Notes under the pieces: generated by a model
What the model was told of the DNA's origin: nothing
The model's input: only the letters and a program-made list of their open reading frames with translations
Databases searched by the model: none
Shown: positions 1 through 8,496 of the stretch, piece by piece
Layout of the letters: each line of letters opens with the position of its first letter
How positions within the stretch are numbered: the first letter of the stretch is position 1
NCBI GenBank assembly: GCA_965603355.1
Contig: CBFDCQ010000001.1
Location: 1 to 64,000, forward strand
DNA length: 64,000 bases
Source of the DNA: CBFDCQ01 sp965603355
GTDB taxonomy: Bacteria > Hydrogenedentota > CAZGCA01 > CBFDCQ01
Direction: 5' to 3'
Position numbers and translations under genes: made by a program

Positions 1-70
1 ATAGAGGACATTTCTACCGAGTCCACCTGAGGACATTATCAAAGAGTTATGACACAGCATGCCTGGGGAC

Positions 71-99
71 TTGACGAGAAGCGCGGTTTCTGATAGGTT
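71..99 (+). promoter_or_regulatory. Possible promoter of the OPT transporter gene
   Basis: TTGACG (71-76) and TAGGTT (94-99) are separated by 17 nt. The -35 is good and the -10 is poor. It would give a leader of roughly 40 nt before the ATG at 144. Confidence 0.35.
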
Positions 100-143
100 G
101 TTGCACGCGTTCAGAGCACATTTCGCGTGGGCGGTATCAACGC

Positions 144-2069
144 ATGGCTCAACGGGGCATTGATAATTTGAAATCAAACCAGTCACAAGTAGAACCGTAC
201 GTCCCCGCAGACAAGAACATCCCCGAGGTCACAATTACAGCTCTTATTCTCGGAGCGATCCTGAGCATCGTCATGGGCGCCGCCAACACTTACCTTGGAC
301 TTCGCGCCGGTATGACGGTGAGCGCATCGATCCCCGCAGCGGTCATCAGTATGGCTATCCTTCGCAAAGTCCTGCGTCGCGGCACTATCCTGGAAAACAA
401 CATTGTCCAGACTATGGCTTCCACGGGTGAGAGCCTTGCGGCCGGCGCGATCTTCACGGTACCCGCCCTGGTGCTGATCGGCGAATGGAAGGATTTCGAG
501 TTCTGGCCCACCACTCTTATTGTTATGCTTGGGGGACTACTTGGAGTAGTGTTCATGGTTCCGATGCGCCGTGCGTTGATCGTTGGCCGGCCCGATCTTG
601 TCTATCCCGAAGGGGTGGCTTGCTCAGAGGTGTTGATCGTAGGAGAAGAGGGTGGGGCAGGAATCCTATCGATCGCCTCGGGGCTTGCGATAGGTGCTGT
701 CTTCAAGTTCATGGTGAGCGGACTCCACTTGATCCAGGATGCAGTCAAGGGCGCGATTGCGCGCGGCAGATCTGTTTTCTACCTGGGCTCGGACATGAGC
801 CTCGCGCTGGTCGCGGTGGGCTACATCGTGAATCTGCATATCGCGTCGCTGATCACGCTTGGCGGAGTCATCGCCTGGCTGGTCGCAATACCGCTTCTAG
901 GAGGATACGAACCCGGGATGGTCCCCATGGAGGTGGCGCGGGACATCTGGGCGACCCAGGTCCGTTACATGGGCGTGGGCGCGATGCTGGTGGGCGGTTT
1001 GTATTCCGTCTGGCACGTTAGACGCGGAATCGTAGCGGGCGTAGCCGGCCTTCGCGGCGTCACAAGCGGGGTCGGTAAAGGTTCCACCGAACGGCCGCGC
1101 ACCGACCGAGACATGCCGCTTGGCTGGCTGCTGGCGGTCTTGCTGCTCACCACGTTCGCCACCTTCTTTTTCTATGACTACCTCGTCGGCAGCGTGGGCG
1201 TCGCGGCGATTACGGCAACGATCATGATAATCACCGCATTCCTGTTCGTCGCCGTTGCAACCTACATCGTTGGCCTCGTCGGGTCCTCGAACTCTCCGGT
1301 TTCCGGCATGACCATCTGCGCTCTCCTGATTGCCGCCGGGACGCTTCTGGGCCTCGGAATCAGAGGCGAGTCGGCGATTCTCGCGACGCTCGGCGTAGCG
1401 GGCGTTGTGTGCTGTGCGGCCTGCACGGCGGGGGACGTCGCGCAGGACCTGAAGACCGGTCAGCTCGTTGGTGCTACACCTGCCAGACAACAATGGACAG
1501 AGATACTTGGCGCGATCATTCCCGCGTTCTTTTTCGCCCCCATCATGTCGCTGCTGCACAACTCGTACGTCATCGGAAGCGACAGCCTCGCCGCGCCACA
1601 GGCCACACTGTTTGCGAGTCTGACAAGCAGCTTCTTCGGTGAGGGTCCTGCGTTACCGTGGAACATGATCGGTATTGGTGCAGCGATTGGCGTTGGGCTG
1701 ATAGTGACAAACCGCCTGCTGGAGCTTTCCGGCAGCAGCTTTCGGACGCACGTGATGCCGGTGGCCGTCGGTATCTATCTACCTTTCTCTCTCGTCATTC
1801 CCATCTTCATCGGCGGGCTGATCCGCCACTTCTTCAGCCGCCGTTCGGTCGGGGATGGTCCGTCGGAAGCCCAGGACTCAGGCGTCCTCTTCGGCTCGGG
1901 ACTCATCGCCGGGGAGGCGATTATGGGGATCCTTCTGGCGATTCCGCTCAGTCGCGGCTTCACGTTCCGTGAAGGGGAAGGCAACTGGGCGGTATCCCTC
2001 CTGACATTCGGCGCAATACTCGCCCTGTACGCGTCTCTGGCGCGCCGGTCGCGCCGCGCTGCCTCCTGA
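144..2069 (+). CDS. OPT family oligopeptide transporter
   Basis: A 641-residue, almost wholly hydrophobic protein with some 14-16 membrane segments, the usual size for prokaryotic OPT transporters. It shows the family hallmarks NTYLGLRAGMTVSA (residues 48-61) and NNIVQTMASTGES (85-97), a DVAQDLKTGQLVGA loop in the middle, and a conserved GIYLPF segment near the C-terminus. OPT proteins import small peptides, or metal-chelate-like ligands, across the inner membrane with protons. The exact substrate cannot be read from sequence. No Shine-Dalgarno is obvious before the ATG. The next gene, an M16 peptidase, converges on it and ends 22 nt beyond its stop. Peptide uptake beside a secreted peptidase is a sensible pairing, but they are not co-transcribed. 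Confidence 0.93.
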   Translation: MAQRGIDNLKSNQSQVEPYVPADKNIPEVTITALILGAILSIVMGAANTYLGLRAGMTVSASIPAAVISMAILRKVLRRGTILENNIVQTMASTGESLAAGAIFTVPALVLIGEWKDFEFWPTTLIVMLGGLLGVVFMVPMRRALIVGRPDLVYPEGVACSEVLIVGEEGGAGILSIASGLAIGAVFKFMVSGLHLIQDAVKGAIARGRSVFYLGSDMSLALVAVGYIVNLHIASLITLGGVIAWLVAIPLLGGYEPGMVPMEVARDIWATQVRYMGVGAMLVGGLYSVWHVRRGIVAGVAGLRGVTSGVGKGSTERPRTDRDMPLGWLLAVLLLTTFATFFFYDYLVGSVGVAAITATIMIITAFLFVAVATYIVGLVGSSNSPVSGMTICALLIAAGTLLGLGIRGESAILATLGVAGVVCCAACTAGDVAQDLKTGQLVGATPARQQWTEILGAIIPAFFFAPIMSLLHNSYVIGSDSLAAPQATLFASLTSSFFGEGPALPWNMIGIGAAIGVGLIVTNRLLELSGSSFRTHVMPVAVGIYLPFSLVIPIFIGGLIRHFFSRRSVGDGPSEAQDSGVLFGSGLIAGEAIMGILLAIPLSRGFTFREGEGNWAVSLLTFGAILALYASLARRSRRAAS

Positions 2070-2091
2070 TCACCCGTTTGAACGGCGCCGG

Positions 2092-4866
2092 TCACTCCTC
2101 CAAGAGAACGCCATCGGCATCCATGAAGCGCAGCTTTCCGAATCGCAGCTCGCGAACCTCCGCCTCGATCTTGCTGCGGTCGCCGACCACTACCCAGACG
2201 AGATTGTCGGGGCGAACGACATTTCTCGCGACATCGGAGACGTCCCCGACGGTCAGAGATCGGACCTTCCCGGGATAGGTCTCGTAATAATTGTCCGGCA
2301 GTCCAAACGACACTATGTTGGTGATCGAACCGCCGACGGCACCCATCGTCTCCCAGGCGCCGGGCAGTTTCAAGGTCTGGCCGTTCTTCGCCTTGCCGAG
2401 TTCCTCCTGAGTGGCGGGCCGGTCGCCGCGAATATCGCCCAACTCCCGTGCAATCTCCACCATGGTATCATCCGTCTTATCAGTCTGCACGGAGGTGGAC
2501 ACTAGGTAAGGTCGCTGGCCGCGTGCGGCCACCAGACTGCTGCGCGCGCCGTACGACCAACCCTTGTCCTCACGTATGTTCATGTTTATACGCGACGTGA
2601 AGCTGCCGCCAAGAATGTAGTTCATCGTCTCGATGGCGATCTCGTCCGGATTAGCTTTCGGCGGCGCGACGTGACCCGCGAAGATCACTGACTGCTGCGC
2701 GTCCGGCCGGTCCATAATGTATATCACGGATTCCGGTTGGTGCTCGACCGCACCGATGTTCTTCTCGGGCACGTCCGCCGCGTTCCACGACCTGAACAGC
2801 TTCTCCAGTTCCGGTCCTATCTCTTCCAGGGTGGTGTCGCCCACAACTATAAGCGTTGCGTTGTTAGGCTTGAACCACGTCCGGTGAAAGTCGACCAGCG
2901 CCTCAACTTTGAGACTCGAAACGGACTCCTCCGTTCCTGAGCCAGTAAGAGGATTCCCGTAAGCGTGGCTCTCACCGTACAAGATGCGGGGGAACACGCG
3001 CAGCCCCATCGTGCTCGGCGATGCTTTCTCCTGCTGGATTCCCGCCAGTTGTTCCTTCTGCAACCGCTCGAATTCTCCTTCAGGAAAAGAGGGATTCAGT
3101 ATGACGTCGGCGAAAATGTCGAGCGATTCGTCCAGGTTTGCTTTGAGAGCGGAAAGGAACACGCTGGACATATCGAGGTTTGAACCGGTGCCCAGACCTG
3201 CGCCCAACATAGCCAGCTCCTCACTGATCTCCAGGGCCGTTCGGCTCTTTGTCCCCTCGTCGAGTATGTCCATAGCCAGCATAGCGGTACCGGGCAGGCC
3301 AAACTGGTCGGCGGCGTATCCGGCATCGATCAGCAGGTTGAAGTTGACGACCGGGATCGCGTGGCGTTCAGCAAGAACAACCTTGAGACCGTTCGAGAGG
3401 GTGGTGCGCTCCAGTTTCGGGAACTTCGCCGCCGGCGGAGCACCCGGCTCAGGCAGTCTCGATCGGTCCACGTCAGCCTCCGCAACCTTGTGTTCAGGGA
3501 AAGGATGAACTTCGAGGACGTAAACCCCGTCTGAGAGCCACTTTCGGGCGATGGCGCGCAAGCTTTTCACGTTTGCTTCACCGACGTGTGCAAGGGCCGT
3601 CTTGTAAGAGTCCGGGCTGCCTCCGTAAACTTCGCTCATGGCCAGAATATCGGACTTGCCGCCAAATCCGCCAATCCGCTCGACGCCACGGACCATCCTG
3701 CTGACGTACTGTGTTTTAATGCGTCTGAGCTCTTTCCGCGTGGGTCCCTTTTTCAGGAACCGCGCCAGCTCCTCATCAAGAGCCTTTTCCACCTCGGCTA
3801 GATCCGCATCCGGACGAGCCGTCGCCTGAATGGTGAACTGTCCGGCTATCTCGCCGAGGGCGACGTAAGCCGAGACGTTGGTAGCGATCTGGTCTTCGTA
3901 CACCAGGCGTTTGTACAGCCGGGAAGTTTTCCCCGCTGAGAGAACGTCGCTGACCAGGTCTAACAGATTGGCGTCCACGGTACCCCATTGAGGGACGTTC
4001 CACACTTTGTAGACACGCGCTTGCGGCACGCGGTCCTGCATTCTGTGCCGGTGCGTGCCGGAACGTTTCGCGATCCAGACCTCCTGTTTGACGACGGGCG
4101 GACCCGATGCAATACTGCCGAAATGTTCCTCAACCTGCTCCTTGACGGTCTGCGTGTCAACATCGCCGGCTATCGAAAGGATGGCGTTGGCCGCGCCGTA
4201 GTTGTTCTTAAACCATTCATGCACGTCCTCGAGGCTCGCAGCATCCAGATCTTCCATCGACCCGATCACGGTCCAGGAGTAAGGATGCCCTTTCGGATAC
4301 GTATTCTCGGTAATCGTCGTCCACACTTTACCGTAGGGCCGGTTCTCGCCCTGTCGCTTCTCGTTCTGCACGACGCCGCGCTGCTCGTCCAATTTCTCCT
4401 GCGTGATGGCGCCGATCATGTGTCCCATGCGGTCGGATTCCATCCACAGGGCAACGTCTATCGCGGTGTTGGGCACGTTCTGAAAATAGTTGGTGCGGTC
4501 CTCGTTGGTCGTGCCGTTCATGTCGGTAGCGCCGACCTGTTCCAACGGTTTGAAAAACTCATCGTCGTAATGCTCCGTCCCGTTGAACATCAGGTGTTCG
4601 AAAAGATGCGCAAAACCGGTCTTGCCGGGTTTCTCGTTCTTGGACCCGACGTGGTACCAGACGTTCACGGCAACGATAGGCGCTTTGTGGTCCTCGTGGA
4701 CGATCAGCGTCAGCCCGTTATCCAGGACGAACTTCTCGTACGGGATGTCTATGCCCGCGCCAATACCCTCGGAGGCCGCCGGAAGCACCGGCATGACCGA
4801 GGCGAGAAACAATATGGCCGTCAGGAAACAAATGGTTTGCAGCGTACGTGCACGATTCGCGTTCAT
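2092..4866 (-). CDS. Secreted M16 family zinc metallopeptidase, two-domain
   Basis: A 924-residue protein with a signal peptide (residues 1-31) followed by two M16 modules. The first holds the inverted zinc motif HLFEH (87-91) and the expected distal glutamate in GVVQNEK (about E159). The second module, from about residue 500, has the M16 fold signature but no HxxEH, as in processing-peptidase-like proteins with one active and one inactive half. It probably degrades peptides in the periplasm or is membrane-anchored there. The start at 4866 follows AGGAGGG and the signal peptide. A longer reading to 4959 adds a proline/histidine-rich tail with no export character. A promoter lies at 5011-5039. 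Confidence 0.93.
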   Translation of the reverse strand: MNANRARTLQTICFLTAILFLASVMPVLPAASEGIGAGIDIPYEKFVLDNGLTLIVHEDHKAPIVAVNVWYHVGSKNEKPGKTGFAHLFEHLMFNGTEHYDDEFFKPLEQVGATDMNGTTNEDRTNYFQNVPNTAIDVALWMESDRMGHMIGAITQEKLDEQRGVVQNEKRQGENRPYGKVWTTITENTYPKGHPYSWTVIGSMEDLDAASLEDVHEWFKNNYGAANAILSIAGDVDTQTVKEQVEEHFGSIASGPPVVKQEVWIAKRSGTHRHRMQDRVPQARVYKVWNVPQWGTVDANLLDLVSDVLSAGKTSRLYKRLVYEDQIATNVSAYVALGEIAGQFTIQATARPDADLAEVEKALDEELARFLKKGPTRKELRRIKTQYVSRMVRGVERIGGFGGKSDILAMSEVYGGSPDSYKTALAHVGEANVKSLRAIARKWLSDGVYVLEVHPFPEHKVAEADVDRSRLPEPGAPPAAKFPKLERTTLSNGLKVVLAERHAIPVVNFNLLIDAGYAADQFGLPGTAMLAMDILDEGTKSRTALEISEELAMLGAGLGTGSNLDMSSVFLSALKANLDESLDIFADVILNPSFPEGEFERLQKEQLAGIQQEKASPSTMGLRVFPRILYGESHAYGNPLTGSGTEESVSSLKVEALVDFHRTWFKPNNATLIVVGDTTLEEIGPELEKLFRSWNAADVPEKNIGAVEHQPESVIYIMDRPDAQQSVIFAGHVAPPKANPDEIAIETMNYILGGSFTSRINMNIREDKGWSYGARSSLVAARGQRPYLVSTSVQTDKTDDTMVEIARELGDIRGDRPATQEELGKAKNGQTLKLPGAWETMGAVGGSITNIVSFGLPDNYYETYPGKVRSLTVGDVSDVARNVVRPDNLVWVVVGDRSKIEAEVRELRFGKLRFMDADGVLLEE

Positions 4867-5010
4867 CGTTATTCCCTCCTGTTGTTGATTATGTGCGGCG
4901 CGTGTGTGAACCGGGTGAGCCGCCCGCCCCCCGGCACCGGGGGGCTCGACGCCCGCCATACCTCATCCCCCAAAAACAACCCACCCGCCAGCAAAACACG
5001 ACTCTACGCT

Positions 5011-5039
5011 AAGCTAGCACACCATCCATCCGTTGTCAA
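5011..5039 (-). promoter_or_regulatory. Promoter of the M16 peptidase gene
   Basis: On the minus strand TTGACA (5039-5034) and TAGCTT (5016-5011) are 17 nt apart. It gives a leader of about 140 nt before the ATG at 4866. The -35 is perfect and the -10 is modest. Confidence 0.5.
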
Positions 5040-5061
5040 TTCTACTGGTAGGCCTTGTGGA

Positions 5062-5370
5062 GTAGGGGAGGGGCTTGTCCCCTCCCGCGGGAGGCCACAA
5101 GGGCCTCCCCTACGGTGGCGGATTAGGACGGGCGGTTCCCGAACCGCCCCTACGGCATTCGCGCGGCGGGGGAGGGCTCCGCTTCTGCGGCGGCCGCCTC
5201 GCGGTTCCACAGACAGGAATGTCTGCGCCACCAAACATTATGGAATAGGTGGGGCAGGCATTCCTGCCTGCCATGTAGGGGCGGGTCTCAGACCCGCCCG
5301 CGCGTGTTTTGTCGGGCAAGATGCCCGACCTACCTATGTCAAATGTGTCATCCTGAGCGAAGCGAAGGAT
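5062..5370. repeat. Cluster of seven palindromic repeat units (cluster A)
   Basis: Units seen: 5062-5113 (GTAGGGGAGG at one end, CCTCCCCTAC at the other, with an inner GGGG/CCCC palindrome); 5130-5149 (GGGCGGTTC, 2-nt loop, GAACCGCCC); 5210-5225 (CAGACA, loop GGAA, TGTCTG); 5253-5268 (GGCAGG, CATT, CCTGCC); 5279-5299 (GGGCGGGTCT, 1-nt loop, AGACCCGCCC); 5312-5328 (TCGGGCA, AGA, TGCCCGA, then CCTACC); 5350-5370 (ATCCT ... AGGAT around GAGCGAAGCGA). Most are edged by GTAGG or CCTAC. The last resembles a repeat motif common in many environmental genomes. They are different stems of one style, not copies of one sequence. Confidence 0.85.
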
Positions 5371-5441
5371 CTCCTTGCGCTCACCTCGCAGACCTGGGGT
5401 TTCCGTGCGCTCATCACGATGACTTGCGCCCAGCGCACACC

Positions 5442-5471
5442 TTGCCGATTCTTCCTCAGTTATGTTATTCT
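5442..5471 (+). promoter_or_regulatory. Possible promoter of the TGS GTPase gene
   Basis: TTGCCG (5442-5447) and TATTCT (5466-5471) with an 18-nt spacer. The surrounding DNA turns AT-rich after the repeat cluster. It gives a leader of about 50 nt. Confidence 0.45.
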
Positions 5472-5531
5472 ATTAGTCGGAAAATCGCGGCCGGGAACGG
5501 TCTCGGAAGACTCAGCATGGAATCTGGATAA

Positions 5532-6527
5532 ATGCCAGCGAATCTCACTCCAGAATATATGACAGCGGAGAAGCTCTACAGGGAGGCGAAGGAGCCGGAG
5601 GAGAAGCTCCGGTGTCTCCAGGAGATGCTCCGTGTGATCCCCAAGCATAAGGGTACGGACCATATGCAGGGGGACCTGAAACGGCGCATCTCGCAGCTTA
5701 AAGAGCGTATAGACACCAGGAAGACCGCGCCGAAACGCAGGCGTCCCTCGTACATTCTCCGCAGGGAGGGTGCCGGACAGGTTGCGCTAGCCGGTCCGCC
5801 GAATGCCGGGAAGTCGCAACTGCTCGCCGCGCTGACCGAGGCGACCCCGGATGTCGCGCCGTACCCGTTCACAACGCTAAAGCCGGTACCGGGCATGATG
5901 CAGTACGAGGACGTCGCGGTACAGTTGGTCGAGCTGCCGGCTATGTCCGACACGCATATGGAGAAGTGGGTCTTCGAGTGCGTGCGAGCGGCGGATGCCG
6001 TGCTCGTGGTGATAGATCTCGCCGCTCGCGATCCGGACGGGCAGATCGAGCGTACCTTGAAAATGCTCGAAGATGCCCGGGTCATGCTGTACGGCGATGC
6101 GGCGGAGAATATCGAGTCCAGCTTCATCCATAAGGCGTGTCGCGGTCATATCGTGGCCAACAAGCTGGATGTGGAGGGCGCTCGGGACGCGCTGGAGCTT
6201 CTTCCGGAACTGGTGAACATCAGCCTGCCCATTCTGGCGGTTTCCGCCAAGACGGGCGCCGGTCTCGACGAGCTGCGTCAGGTGGCTTACGACATGCTCG
6301 ACGTCATGCGGATCTACACGAAACCGGTGGGCAAACGCGCCGACTTGGGAACCCCTTATGCCGTCAAGATCGACAGCACGGTGCTCGAGCTTGCCGCGGT
6401 TGTGCACAAAGATTTTGCCCAGAAATTCAGGTCCGCACGCGTTTGGGGCAGCTCCAAGTTCGGCGGACAGGCTGTCAGCGGCGATTACGTCCTCCATGAC
6501 GGCGACGTGGTTGAACTGCACATGTGA
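5532..6527 (+). CDS. TRAFAC GTPase with C-terminal TGS domain (DRG/Obg-like)
   Basis: A 331-residue protein in three parts. The basic, helical N-terminus (1-70) has the phrase IPKHKGT. The G domain follows, with the P-loop GPPNAGKS (88-95), a DRG-like PFTT switch segment, NKLD (G4) and SAK (G5). A C-terminal TGS domain occupies about 250-331. Proteins of this plan bind GTP and ribosomes or RNA; no specific role is known to me for this subgroup. The G3 motif, normally DxPG, reads ELPA here, so both the Mg-coordinating Asp and the catalytic-loop Gly are changed. The ATG lacks a clear Shine-Dalgarno. It is alone on its transcript unless it reads through into the 64-codon gene. Confidence 0.9.
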   Translation: MPANLTPEYMTAEKLYREAKEPEEKLRCLQEMLRVIPKHKGTDHMQGDLKRRISQLKERIDTRKTAPKRRRPSYILRREGAGQVALAGPPNAGKSQLLAALTEATPDVAPYPFTTLKPVPGMMQYEDVAVQLVELPAMSDTHMEKWVFECVRAADAVLVVIDLAARDPDGQIERTLKMLEDARVMLYGDAAENIESSFIHKACRGHIVANKLDVEGARDALELLPELVNISLPILAVSAKTGAGLDELRQVAYDMLDVMRIYTKPVGKRADLGTPYAVKIDSTVLELAAVVHKDFAQKFRSARVWGSSKFGGQAVSGDYVLHDGDVVELHM

Positions 6528-6548
6528 TTGTGCGTGCCGGACCGCGAT

Positions 6549-6578
6549 TTGACTGGATATCGACAATCGTGCTAATCT
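6549..6578 (+). promoter_or_regulatory. Promoter of the small four-cysteine protein gene
   Basis: TTGACT (6549-6554) and TAATCT (6573-6578) with an 18-nt spacer. It lies between the GTPase stop and the ATG at 6604, giving a leader of about 20 nt that contains GGAGGT. Confidence 0.5.
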
Positions 6579-6603
6579 GTCCTTGAATCCGGAGGTGTCC
6601 ATC

Positions 6604-6798
6604 ATGCCGATAACAGGGACTCGTGCCAGCGAACACTGCAAGGGCTGCGTGCGGGATAGGACGGAGTGCGGCAACTGCATGTACCTCACTCACGACCGGA
6701 GGCAGCAGGACCGGCGGCAAACGGACGAGCGTGACAACTTCATTGACACGTACGCCGAAACTGTCGAGAGTGGAGCGGACGCTCAGGAAGTGCCTTAG
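6604..6798 (+). CDS. Small protein with CX2C-X6-CX2C motif, function unknown
   Basis: A 64-residue protein. Cysteines at 12, 15, 22 and 25 form two CxxC knuckles six residues apart, spaced for one zinc or a small Fe-S site. The rest is charged, with an arginine/glutamine/aspartate segment (33-48) and no membrane segment. The ATG is preceded at the right distance by GGAGGT (6591-6596) and by its own promoter, which argues that it is real despite its size. I do not recognise a family. A zinc-ribbon protein that binds nucleic acid or protein is one guess. A longer reading from 6583 would start upstream of the Shine-Dalgarno. Confidence 0.65.
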   Translation: MPITGTRASEHCKGCVRDRTECGNCMYLTHDRRQQDRRQTDERDNFIDTYAETVESGADAQEVP

Positions 6799-6913
6799 TA
6801 GGGTGTTTCTACGGTCTTGCGGGAATGTTCAGTCCGCGCGGAGTCCTATCTGAAGCTGCGTTGCGTGGCGGAACTGTCTTTTTTGTCGGGCGCGCTGCCG
6901 TCGAGGAGAAACA

Positions 6914-7711
6914 GTGATAATTGTCGGCGAGAGTATAAACACGACACGGAAGTCCGTTGAGTCCGCTGTCAAGAACAAAGATACCGGTTTCATCCGTGAT
7001 CTGGCCCGCACTCAAGCTGAGGCGGGAGCTCATTACATTGACCTGAACGCGGGCACGCTCGGTGAAGATGAGCCCGATAGCCTGGCCTGGCTCGTCGAAA
7101 CGGTCCAGGACGAGGTGGATGCCGCTCTATGTCTTGACAGTCCAAACCCGGCTGCTCTCGAAGCGGCCTTGACGTCCTGCAAGTCGAAGGTGCTCGTGAA
7201 CTCGATCACCGGGGAGACGGAGAGGTTTGATTCAATAGTCAAACTCGTCACGAAGCACGGCACGAGCGTGGTTGCTCTGTGCATGGACGACCGCGGCATA
7301 CCGGAAACTGCGAGTCAGCGTCTGGGCGTCGCGAGAGACCTCTGCGACCGTCTTGTCGCTCGCGGCGTCGCTCCATGCGACATATTTGTTGACCCGCTCG
7401 TTCAACCGCTCGGGGTATCTCCGGAAGCCGCGATAGAGGTGCTAGACTCGGTGCGTGCCGTGAAGGAACAGGAAACGGGCGTACACATCATTGCCGGTTT
7501 GAGCAACGTATCGTTCGGCCTGCCTGCCAGGAAGCTGCTGAATCGGGCGTTTCTGGTCATGCTGATTACGGCCGGACTCGACGCAGCACTGCTGGACCCC
7601 ACCGACCGGGAGATGATGTCCCTGATCGCTGCATCCGAGGCGTTGCTCAAGGAGGATGAATTCTGTGGGCAATACCTCGCCGCCTTCAGGGCGGGAAAGC
7701 TCGAATCGTAG
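6914..7711 (+). CDS. Pterin-binding methyltetrahydrofolate:corrinoid methyltransferase-like protein
   Basis: A 265-residue TIM-barrel protein of the DHPS/MeTr superfamily. It has the N-terminal GESIN segment, DLNAG (43-47), LDSPNP after the second strand, and GLSNVSFG with the Asn that in AcsE-type enzymes contacts N5 of the pterin. It lacks the OB-type signature of folate-synthesis DHPS. AcsE-type enzymes move the methyl group of methyl-tetrahydrofolate onto a corrinoid protein. No corrinoid protein, CODH/ACS or reductive activator gene lies nearby, so the partner must be elsewhere and the true acceptor is open. The start is GTG, with GAGGAG (6903-6908) five bases upstream. Confidence 0.85.
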   Translation: MIIVGESINTTRKSVESAVKNKDTGFIRDLARTQAEAGAHYIDLNAGTLGEDEPDSLAWLVETVQDEVDAALCLDSPNPAALEAALTSCKSKVLVNSITGETERFDSIVKLVTKHGTSVVALCMDDRGIPETASQRLGVARDLCDRLVARGVAPCDIFVDPLVQPLGVSPEAAIEVLDSVRAVKEQETGVHIIAGLSNVSFGLPARKLLNRAFLVMLITAGLDAALLDPTDREMMSLIAASEALLKEDEFCGQYLAAFRAGKLES

Positions 7712-7810
7712 TGTACCGCAAGGCCTGTCAAATCCGTGCGGGCGACGGTCATCTCCTCGTCACAGCCTTCCGAGTGGTGCGGGCAAACCCTTGAAGTGGC
7801 ATTATTTCTG

Positions 7811-7839
7811 GGAACTTACGGGGCGTTGAGGTGTTGAAA
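7811..7839 (+). promoter_or_regulatory. ECF-type promoter upstream of the first sigma factor
   Basis: GGAACTT (7811-7817) is the classic ECF -35. Sixteen bases after it stands TTGAAA (7834-7839), acceptable as an ECF -10. It is 38 nt before the start of an ECF sigma gene, as expected for autoregulation. Confidence 0.6.
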
Positions 7840-7876
7840 GTACTGGAAGGGCACAGGTGGAAGGAAGCCCTTTGTT

Positions 7877-8494
7877 ATGCCGGACAGCAGTAAAGACGTT
7901 GCGCTTGTCCTGAAAAGCAAGAAGGGCGAACTGAGCGCTTTCGGAGAGCTGGTGGAGAAGCACCAGTCGCTTGTTATAAACTTCTGCTACCGAATGCTCG
8001 GCAACAGGGAGGATGCGGAGGATATCGCGCAAGAGACGTTCTTGAGAGCGTTCGCGGCGCTGCACAGGTTTCAACCGAGAGCCAAGTTCTCGACGTGGCT
8101 CCTCACTATTGCAAGGAACCTGACGCTGAACTTGCTGAGGAACAGACGAAAACGGGGGCAATCAGTCAGTTCAACCAGGCGGTTTGACGAGGAGAGGCAA
8201 ACCGTGGATCTCCTCCCGGCGGATGAGCCGGGTCCCGGCCAGGCCCTTCTCGGAAAGGAGCGTGCTGAGTGGGTGCATCGCGCCCTGCAGGAACTCTCAG
8301 ACACGCACCGAAATATCATCCTGTTTCGCGATTTCGAGGGGATGGCGTATGAGGATATCGCGAAGATTATGGGGTGTAGAAGAGGTACCGTGAAGTCGCG
8401 GCTGTTTCGTGCAAGGGAGCAACTGCGGGAAAAACTGCTCGAGTGCGGGGCGGCCGGTGATTATGGAGCAGGAATGCTGCGACGGGGTGATTAA
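7877..8494 (+). CDS. ECF RNA polymerase sigma factor
   Basis: A 205-residue sigma factor with only regions 2 and 4. Region 2 includes DAEDIAQETFLRAF (46-59) followed by the FSTWLLTIARN segment for -10 recognition. Region 4 is a helix-turn-helix around YEDIAKIMGCRRGTVKSRLFRAR near residues 155-180. It directs polymerase to a small stress or envelope regulon. The gene is followed after 2 nt by a zf-HC2 anti-sigma gene and then a Spy-like secreted protein, so the three form one operon. The upstream GGAACTT box suggests it activates itself. The inducing signal is unknown. Confidence 0.95.
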   Translation: MPDSSKDVALVLKSKKGELSAFGELVEKHQSLVINFCYRMLGNREDAEDIAQETFLRAFAALHRFQPRAKFSTWLLTIARNLTLNLLRNRRKRGQSVSSTRRFDEERQTVDLLPADEPGPGQALLGKERAEWVHRALQELSDTHRNIILFRDFEGMAYEDIAKIMGCRRGTVKSRLFRAREQLREKLLECGAAGDYGAGMLRRGD

Positions 8495-8496
8495 CG

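Larger units (their letters stand above)
4867..5531. other. Divergent intergenic region rich in palindromes
   Basis: This 665-nt spacer separates the M16 peptidase (minus) and the GTPase (plus). It holds a promoter for each gene, and between them a cluster of at least seven GC-rich inverted repeats, listed separately. Open frames through it are short or built of repeat translation, so I call no gene here. Confidence 0.7.

Noticed and set aside
897..1559. 220-codon minus-strand frame inside the OPT gene
   Set aside because: GC-rich antisense frame; the plus strand is a clear OPT transporter.
5062..5370. Possible CRISPR array or tandem repeat
   Set aside because: Units differ from each other, there are no regular spacers, and no cas genes are present; they are separate palindromes.
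3988..5562. Long plus-strand open frame (524 codons) across the M16 gene and the repeat spacer
   Set aside because: Mostly the complement of the M16 peptidase gene, which has clear domains; the rest translates palindromic repeats.
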